9,155 bases of DNA, from positions 1 through 9,155 of the forward strand of contig JAHZHI010000039.1 in the NCBI GenBank assembly GCA_019420345.1, written 5' to 3'. Positions 5,612-9,155 of this stretch are shown here, one piece after another. The translations under genes were made by a program, and so were the position numbers. Position 1 is the first letter of the stretch; the number at the start of each line of letters is the position of its first letter. Below the pieces are notes generated by a model. The model saw only the letters and a program-made list of their open reading frames with translations. It did no database searches and was not told where the DNA came from. The stretch is from Peptococcaceae bacterium (GTDB lineage: Bacteria; Bacillota; Peptococcia; Peptococcales; Peptococcaceae).

Positions 5612-7237
5612 ATGTCTACAAAAAAGAAAAAGAACAGCACAGCGACAATCATCGTCTTGCTCGTAGTGATTGTGCTGATGCTGGTGGCGGCATTTACCAC
5701 GACAGCTGAGTCTGTACAGCAGACGATCTGGGCGTTGGTACCGCCAGTTGTGGCCATCTCTTTGGCGTTGGCCACCAAAGAAGTGTATAGTTCCTTGTTC
5801 GTTGGGGTTGTTGCAGGGGGACTGTTGTACTCTGGCTTTAACTTTGAAGGAACGATCACACATGTGTATACGGAAGGGATCGTTGCAGTTTTAGCTGATC
5901 CGTATAATGTTGGTATCATTATTTTCTTGGTTATTCTTGGGATCATCGTTTCTTTGATGAATAAAGCTGGTGCGTCTGCAGCGTTTGGGCGCTGGGCGCA
6001 GACAAAAATTAAAAATCGTGTTGGTGCACAGCTGGCAACCATCGGCCTTGGCGTGTTGATCTTCATTGATGACTATTTCAACTGCCTGACGGTTGGCAGT
6101 GTTATGCGTCCAGTAACCGATAAATTCCACATTTCTCGTGCAAAATTGGCGTATTTGATCGACTCTACGGCGGCGCCAATCTGCATTATTGCACCAATTT
6201 CTTCTTGGGCTGCAGCTGTTTCTGGTTTTGTGCCAGGGGATACCAATGGGATTGCTCTTTTTATTCAGTGCATTCCATACAATTTCTATGCATTGTTCAC
6301 CCTTATCTTTATTATTCTGCTTTCTCTGCTGAGAGCCGATTATGGCTTAATGGAGCTGCATGAAATCAATGCCATTAAGGGCGACCTTTACACAACCAGC
6401 GAACGTCCTTATGACGGCTTTGAAGAAGAAATCAAAGAAGAAGGCGGCCATCTCGTGGATATGCTGCTGCCTGTTATCGTTTTAATTATTACCTGCGTTA
6501 TTGGTATGATCTGGAGCGGTGGTTTCTTTGCTGGTACGAGTTTCGTTGACTCTTTCTCCAACAGTGACGCTTCCGTTGGTTTGGCAGTAGGCTCATTCTT
6601 TGGTTTGTTGTTCACATTGATTTTCTACATGGCTCGCCGTGTTATGTCTTTCACTGAATTTATGGAATGTGTGCCAAAAGGCTTTGAAGCAATGATCGCA
6701 CCAATCTTGATTTTGACCTTTGCATGGAGCTTGAAAGCCATGACCGACAGCCTTGGTGCGGCAACCTATGTGGCTGGTTTGATCGAAGGTTCTGCAGGCA
6801 CTTTGGTAAACTTCCTGCCAATGATTATTTTCCTGATTGGCTGTGGTTTAGCATTTGCTACCGGTACCAGCTGGGGAACGTTTGGTATCTTGATTCCAAT
6901 CGTTGTTGCAGCTTTCCAGGAAACCGATCCGCAGCTTATGATTATTTCCATGAGCGCTTGCATGGCTGGTGCTGTTTGTGGTGACCATTGCTCACCAATT
7001 TCTGATACAACGATCATGGCATCTGCTGGTGCACAATGCTTCCATTTGAACCATGTCAATACACAGCTGCCTTACGCATTGACGGTTGCAGGTATTTCTG
7101 CAGTGGCTTTTGTTGTAGCAGGCATGACACGTAATATTTTCATTTCCTGGATTGTAGGGGTAGTAGTTCTTATCGGCGTTCTGCTTCTTGCTAAGAAGCA
7201 TGAACAGAAAAAATACGGCGCAGAGTGGGCCGACTGA
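5612..7237 (+). CDS. NhaC-family Na+/H+ antiporter
   Basis: This 541-residue inner-membrane protein has the NhaC family signatures: ATKEVYSSLFVG (54-65), FIDDYFNCLTVGSVMRP (151-167), DSTAAPICIIAPISSW (184-199), ATGTSWGTFGILIP (416-429) and CGDHCSPISDTTIMAS (456-471). A charged N-terminus (STKKKKN) precedes the first membrane helix, and a hydrophilic loop rich in Glu (about 243-281) divides the two halves. Family members exchange protons for sodium, and relatives such as MleN couple this to malate/lactate exchange, so an organic acid cargo is possible. AGGGGG (5594-5599) lies about a dozen bases from ATG, a slightly long spacing. It has its own promoter and a downstream hairpin. With the following sodium symporter it could recycle sodium brought in with amino acids. 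Confidence 0.88.
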   Translation: MSTKKKKNSTATIIVLLVVIVLMLVAAFTTTAESVQQTIWALVPPVVAISLALATKEVYSSLFVGVVAGGLLYSGFNFEGTITHVYTEGIVAVLADPYNVGIIIFLVILGIIVSLMNKAGASAAFGRWAQTKIKNRVGAQLATIGLGVLIFIDDYFNCLTVGSVMRPVTDKFHISRAKLAYLIDSTAAPICIIAPISSWAAAVSGFVPGDTNGIALFIQCIPYNFYALFTLIFIILLSLLRADYGLMELHEINAIKGDLYTTSERPYDGFEEEIKEEGGHLVDMLLPVIVLIITCVIGMIWSGGFFAGTSFVDSFSNSDASVGLAVGSFFGLLFTLIFYMARRVMSFTEFMECVPKGFEAMIAPILILTFAWSLKAMTDSLGAATYVAGLIEGSAGTLVNFLPMIIFLIGCGLAFATGTSWGTFGILIPIVVAAFQETDPQLMIISMSACMAGAVCGDHCSPISDTTIMASAGAQCFHLNHVNTQLPYALTVAGISAVAFVVAGMTRNIFISWIVGVVVLIGVLLLAKKHEQKKYGAEWAD

Positions 7238-7259
7238 TAGAACATCTTGAAAATGGAAT

Positions 7260-7296
7260 ATGAAAACCCGACGACTTGTGGCCGCCGGGTTTTCAT
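7260..7296. terminator. Hairpin terminator after the NhaC-type gene
   Basis: A perfect 11-pair stem joins 7260-7270 (ATGAAAACCCG) and 7286-7296 (CGGGTTTTCAT) across a 15-base loop. The CGGG-TTTT downstream arm gives the pattern of a GC stem running into a U-tract, and the mirrored AAAA makes it symmetrical. No long U-run follows, so readthrough into the next gene is likely to some extent. Confidence 0.6.
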
Positions 7297-7302
7297 TGTG
7301 TA

Positions 7303-7346
7303 AGGAAGTTTTTCCTGATGCAGCTTTTTTCGGCGCATCATCAGGA
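7303..7346 (+). promoter_or_regulatory. Alternative hairpins in the leader of the AGCS symporter gene
   Basis: TCCTGATG (7313-7320) pairs with CATCAGGA (7339-7346). An overlapping short hairpin, AGGAA (7303-7307) with TTCCT (7312-7316), uses the same bases, so the two cannot form together. TTTTT (7357-7361) and the ribosome site (AGGGGG, 7362-7367) follow directly. The arrangement could act as an attenuator or control initiation, but no known riboswitch class is recognised. Confidence 0.3.
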
Positions 7347-7375
7347 TAACTATAAATTTTTAGGGGGAAATCAAG

Positions 7376-8779
7376 ATGACAATTACAGAAACACTTGTCG
7401 CGATAGACGATTTTATGTATCTTTATATCCTCGTCGGATTGTTGATCATCATCGGTCTATTTCTTTCATTTTGTACACGTTTTGTGCAGATTCGCTATTT
7501 TCCAGAAACGTTTCGCGTGGTTATGGAAAAGAAATCCAATAAGGATGCTATTTCATCTTTCCAAGCATTGATGGTAGCAACAGCTTCTCGTGTTGGTACG
7601 GGGAACATTGCTGGTATCGCGACAGCCTTGGTGGCTGGTGGCCCTGGAGCACTTGTTTGGATGTGGATCATGGCCATTATTGGCGGTGCGTCTGCTTTTG
7701 CGGAAAGTACTTTGGCACAGATTTACAAGGAACGTGACGGTGCTATTTTTAAGGGCGGCCCGGCTTATTATATTGAAAAAGCCATGGGGATGCGTTGGCT
7801 GGGAACGGTGTTTGCCGTGCTTTTGATCTTTACTTTCGCGTATGGCTTCAATGGCTTGCAGGCATTCAACATTGTTTCTGCTTTTGAATATTACAGCAAC
7901 GACTGGGAACATTCCAGCGTGCCAATTTATCTTGGTATCATTTTAGCTGTTATTGCCATGGTGTTGTTCTTCAGTGGCGTGGATAAGATCAGTAAGGTAT
8001 CTTCCATTTTGGTTCCAATCATGGCTGCACTTTATATTTTTATTGGCTTGGTGATCATCATCTCTAATATTGAAAAGTTCCCAGAAGTGATCAGCGTCCT
8101 TTTCCGAGATGCTTTTGATTTCCGTGCCATCTTTGGTGGGATGCTCGGCTCCTGCCTCGTTATGGGGGTAAAGCGTGGGCTGTTTTCCAATGAAGCTGGG
8201 ATGGGGTCGGCGCCAAACGCTGCTGCTTCTTCTGAAGTGTCTCATCCTGTCAAACAGGGGTTGGTTCAGGTATTGTCGGTCTTCATTGATACCATCATTA
8301 TTTGTTCGACCACTGGTTTCCTTGTGTTGTTCTCTGGGGTTTATGAAAAAGGTGGCTCCTTGGATGGGATTCCGCTGGTTCAGGCGGCTGTGGAAACCGT
8401 CTTTGGGTCTCTGGGCGTTCATTTTATGACCGCTGCCGTAGCACTTTTTGCGTTCACCTCTCTGATTGGGAACTATTTCTACGCAGAGTTTAATGCACGT
8501 TTTATCTCAGACAACAAAGTGTTCCTGTTCATTTTCCGCTGCACCTGTGTTGTGATGGTGTTCGTTGGGGCGATCAATTCCATGGATGCTGCGTGGGCAT
8601 TGGCAGACATCACCATGGGTTGCATGGCAATCGTCAACATTATTGCTTTGTTCTGCCTTAATGGCACAGTCAGAAAAGCATTGGATGACTACACACGTCA
8701 AAAGAAAGCTGGCAAAGATCCTGTGTTCAAGGCTGAAGAAGTTGGCATCAAAAATACAACTCCTGGGATTTGGGAGTGA
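7376..8779 (+). CDS. AGCS-family sodium:alanine/glycine-type amino acid symporter
   Basis: This 467-residue membrane protein carries the diagnostic AGCS motifs: RVGTGNIAGIATALVAGGPG (72-91), GGPAYYIEKAMG (127-138), KRGLFSNEAGMGSAPNAAA (266-284) and HPVKQG (290-295). The family imports alanine, glycine or related small amino acids with sodium; exact substrate is not predictable here. AGGGGG at 7362-7367 lies eight bases upstream of ATG. It follows the NhaC gene in the same direction with a 138-base gap containing hairpins and no convincing promoter of its own, so at least partial cotranscription is likely. Its coding sequence is GC-richer than the left half of the window (one 60-base line counts 55% GC). 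It ends at a strong bidirectional terminator. Confidence 0.92.
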   Translation: MTITETLVAIDDFMYLYILVGLLIIIGLFLSFCTRFVQIRYFPETFRVVMEKKSNKDAISSFQALMVATASRVGTGNIAGIATALVAGGPGALVWMWIMAIIGGASAFAESTLAQIYKERDGAIFKGGPAYYIEKAMGMRWLGTVFAVLLIFTFAYGFNGLQAFNIVSAFEYYSNDWEHSSVPIYLGIILAVIAMVLFFSGVDKISKVSSILVPIMAALYIFIGLVIIISNIEKFPEVISVLFRDAFDFRAIFGGMLGSCLVMGVKRGLFSNEAGMGSAPNAAASSEVSHPVKQGLVQVLSVFIDTIIICSTTGFLVLFSGVYEKGGSLDGIPLVQAAVETVFGSLGVHFMTAAVALFAFTSLIGNYFYAEFNARFISDNKVFLFIFRCTCVVMVFVGAINSMDAAWALADITMGCMAIVNIIALFCLNGTVRKALDDYTRQKKAGKDPVFKAEEVGIKNTTPGIWE

Positions 8780-8792
8780 GCATAATAATAAA

Positions 8793-8831
8793 AGGGCGCT
8801 GCTCTGATTTTATCAGAGCAACGCTCTTTTT
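8793..8831. terminator. Bidirectional rho-independent terminator
   Basis: A 15-pair stem is formed by 8793-8807 (AGGGCGCTGCTCTGA) and 8813-8827 (TCAGAGCAACGCTCT) around the loop TTTTA, with one wobble and one mismatch. TTTTT follows at 8827-8831 for plus-strand transcription. An A-rich stretch at 8782-8793 gives a U-rich tail in the other direction. It ends the symporter gene and lies just past the stop of the converging LysR remnant. Confidence 0.85.
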
Positions 8832-8846
8832 ATTTACAGGTGATTT

Positions 8847-9093
8847 TTAGATGAGATGTTGAAAACTAGCCTTTAGTAATTCTACGAATTCTCGTTCTAA
8901 TGGTGTCACTTGATCATCTGATGGATGAATCAACGCATAATTGATAGGGACAATATTTGCTTCAAAATCGAGAGCATGTAATATCTCACTTTGGACATAA
9001 TAATTATGTTGTAGAATGGAAGGCAAAATTGCAAAACAATTACTATTGGCCACTTTTTGTAAAAGAAAGATTTGGTTATGGAAATAGAGAGTG
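8847..9093 (-). pseudogene. 3' remnant of a LysR-type regulator cut by an insertion sequence
   Basis: About 82 codons of the C-terminal effector domain survive. They include YFHNQILLQKVANSNCFAI and LPSILQHN, the typical LysR LLPSxxxx strand, then NIVPINYALIHPSDDQ and a final helix PLEREFVELLKASFQHLI before TAA. No start codon or DNA-binding domain is present. The sense frame runs a little further, to a TGA at 9117-9119, but those codons belong to the insertion sequence end that begins at 9094. This gene converges on the AGCS symporter, and before the insertion it may have regulated a neighbour. The 5' portion, if kept, would lie beyond the element outside the window. Confidence 0.75.
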
Positions 9094-9127
9094 TTTTTTG
9101 TAGGCGAATTGTCAAGTCAAGTGCAAC
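9094..9127. repeat. IS30-like terminal repeat, right copy
   Basis: This matches the inverted left copy at 28 of 34 positions with no gaps. It contains the transposase stop codon (TGA on minus, 9114-9112), and a short tandem TCAAG-TCAAG (9112-9121) spans the point where it diverges most from the left copy. Confidence 0.7.
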
Positions 9128-9155
9128 ACCTCAGAATGATACAATTCAAACGGTG
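9112..9155 (-). CDS. IS30-family transposase, C-terminal fragment
   Basis: The last 13 codons read PFELYHSEVLHLT and end in TGA. TPFE-x-Y followed by VLHLT is a characteristic ending of IS30-family transposases. The stop falls inside the terminal repeat, 18 bases from the element end. The rest of the gene, including the catalytic residues, is beyond the window. It reads toward the cargo region, opposite to the fragment at 2-46. Confidence 0.6.
   Translation of the reverse strand, partial: PFELYHSEVLHLT

Larger units (their letters stand above)
9094..9155 (-). mobile_element. 3' end of a second IS30-family insertion sequence (right flank)
   Basis: This is the counterpart of the left-flank element, in opposite orientation. 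The outer end begins TTTTTTGTAGGCGAATT at 9094 and the transposase C-terminus lies just inside. The element interrupts a LysR-type gene, so its end can be placed where LysR-like residues stop and the repeat shared with 29-62 starts. It differs from the left copy in the repeat and in the reading frame used for the transposase tail, so it is a related but distinct element. Confidence 0.65.

Noticed and set aside
5488..6066. Minus-strand open frame (192 codons) overlapping the promoter and start of the NhaC-type gene.
   Set aside because: Its composition (Thr/Ala/Pro-rich) is what antisense of a membrane protein gives, and it would run through the promoter region. No domain was recognised.
7328..7356. 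TATAAA at 7351-7356 as a -10 element for the AGCS symporter gene.
   Set aside because: The matching -35 position (TTTCGG) is poor, and the start point would fall in the ribosome site about a dozen bases before the ATG.
9091..9155. A frameshift in the right-hand LysR gene, joining PFELYHSEVLHLT in one frame to DNSPTKN in another across the tandem TCAAG repeat.
   Set aside because: The PFELYHSEVLHLT tail with its own stop fits an IS30 transposase C-terminus, and the adjoining bases match the repeat at the left end of the window. An insertion junction explains the break better than a frameshift.
1..9155. CRISPR arrays, tRNA or rRNA genes.
   Set aside because: No regularly spaced direct repeats, tRNA cloverleaf patterns or rRNA-like stretches were seen on reading either strand.

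Overview
The window looks like chromosomal DNA from a low-to-moderate GC member of the Bacillota, possibly a gut or rumen anaerobe of the Negativicutes type. This placement is an inference from strong AGGAGG-type ribosome sites, short intergenic gaps, rho-independent terminators, and several apparently ion-coupled organic acid and amino acid transporters. No 16S or other marker is present, so the genus is left open.

Layout, left to right. (1) Bases 1-62 are the 3' end of what appears to be an IS30-family insertion sequence: a transposase C-terminus reading rightward plus a terminal repeat. (2) A complete LysR-type regulator (111-1046, minus) has its own terminator. It is divergent from a four-gene rightward operon: an SLC13/DASS-type anion transporter (1230-2609), two paralogous Amidohydro_2 proteins (2664-3512 and 3552-4391) and a nitronate monooxygenase/FabK-like flavoprotein (4419-5390). 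A strong hairpin terminator closes the operon at 5419-5469. (3) An NhaC-family antiporter (5612-7237) has its own good promoter candidate. An AGCS sodium:alanine-type symporter (7376-8779) follows, behind a leader containing two hairpins, and a bidirectional terminator ends this unit. (4) The 3' third of a second LysR-type gene (8847-9093, minus) is cut off by the 3' end of a second, related IS30-family element (9094-9155), which reads leftward.

How the parts may work together: the LysR regulator probably controls the transporter-amidohydrolase-flavoprotein operon through the 183-base divergent intergenic region, which contains a T-N11-A palindrome just upstream of a weak promoter. The operon resembles a small uptake-and-breakdown module for an organic anion whose identity the sequence does not give. 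The most unusual point is that both amidohydrolases lack nearly all metal ligands of the superfamily: HxH is RxR, the strand-5 His is Gln, and the strand-8 Asp is Ser or Ala. Only the GHAG histidine remains. They are therefore either metal-independent enzymes or a repurposed pair. The whole 9 kb lies between two inward-reading IS30-like ends whose terminal repeats match at 28 of 34 positions, so the block could have moved or been rearranged as a unit.
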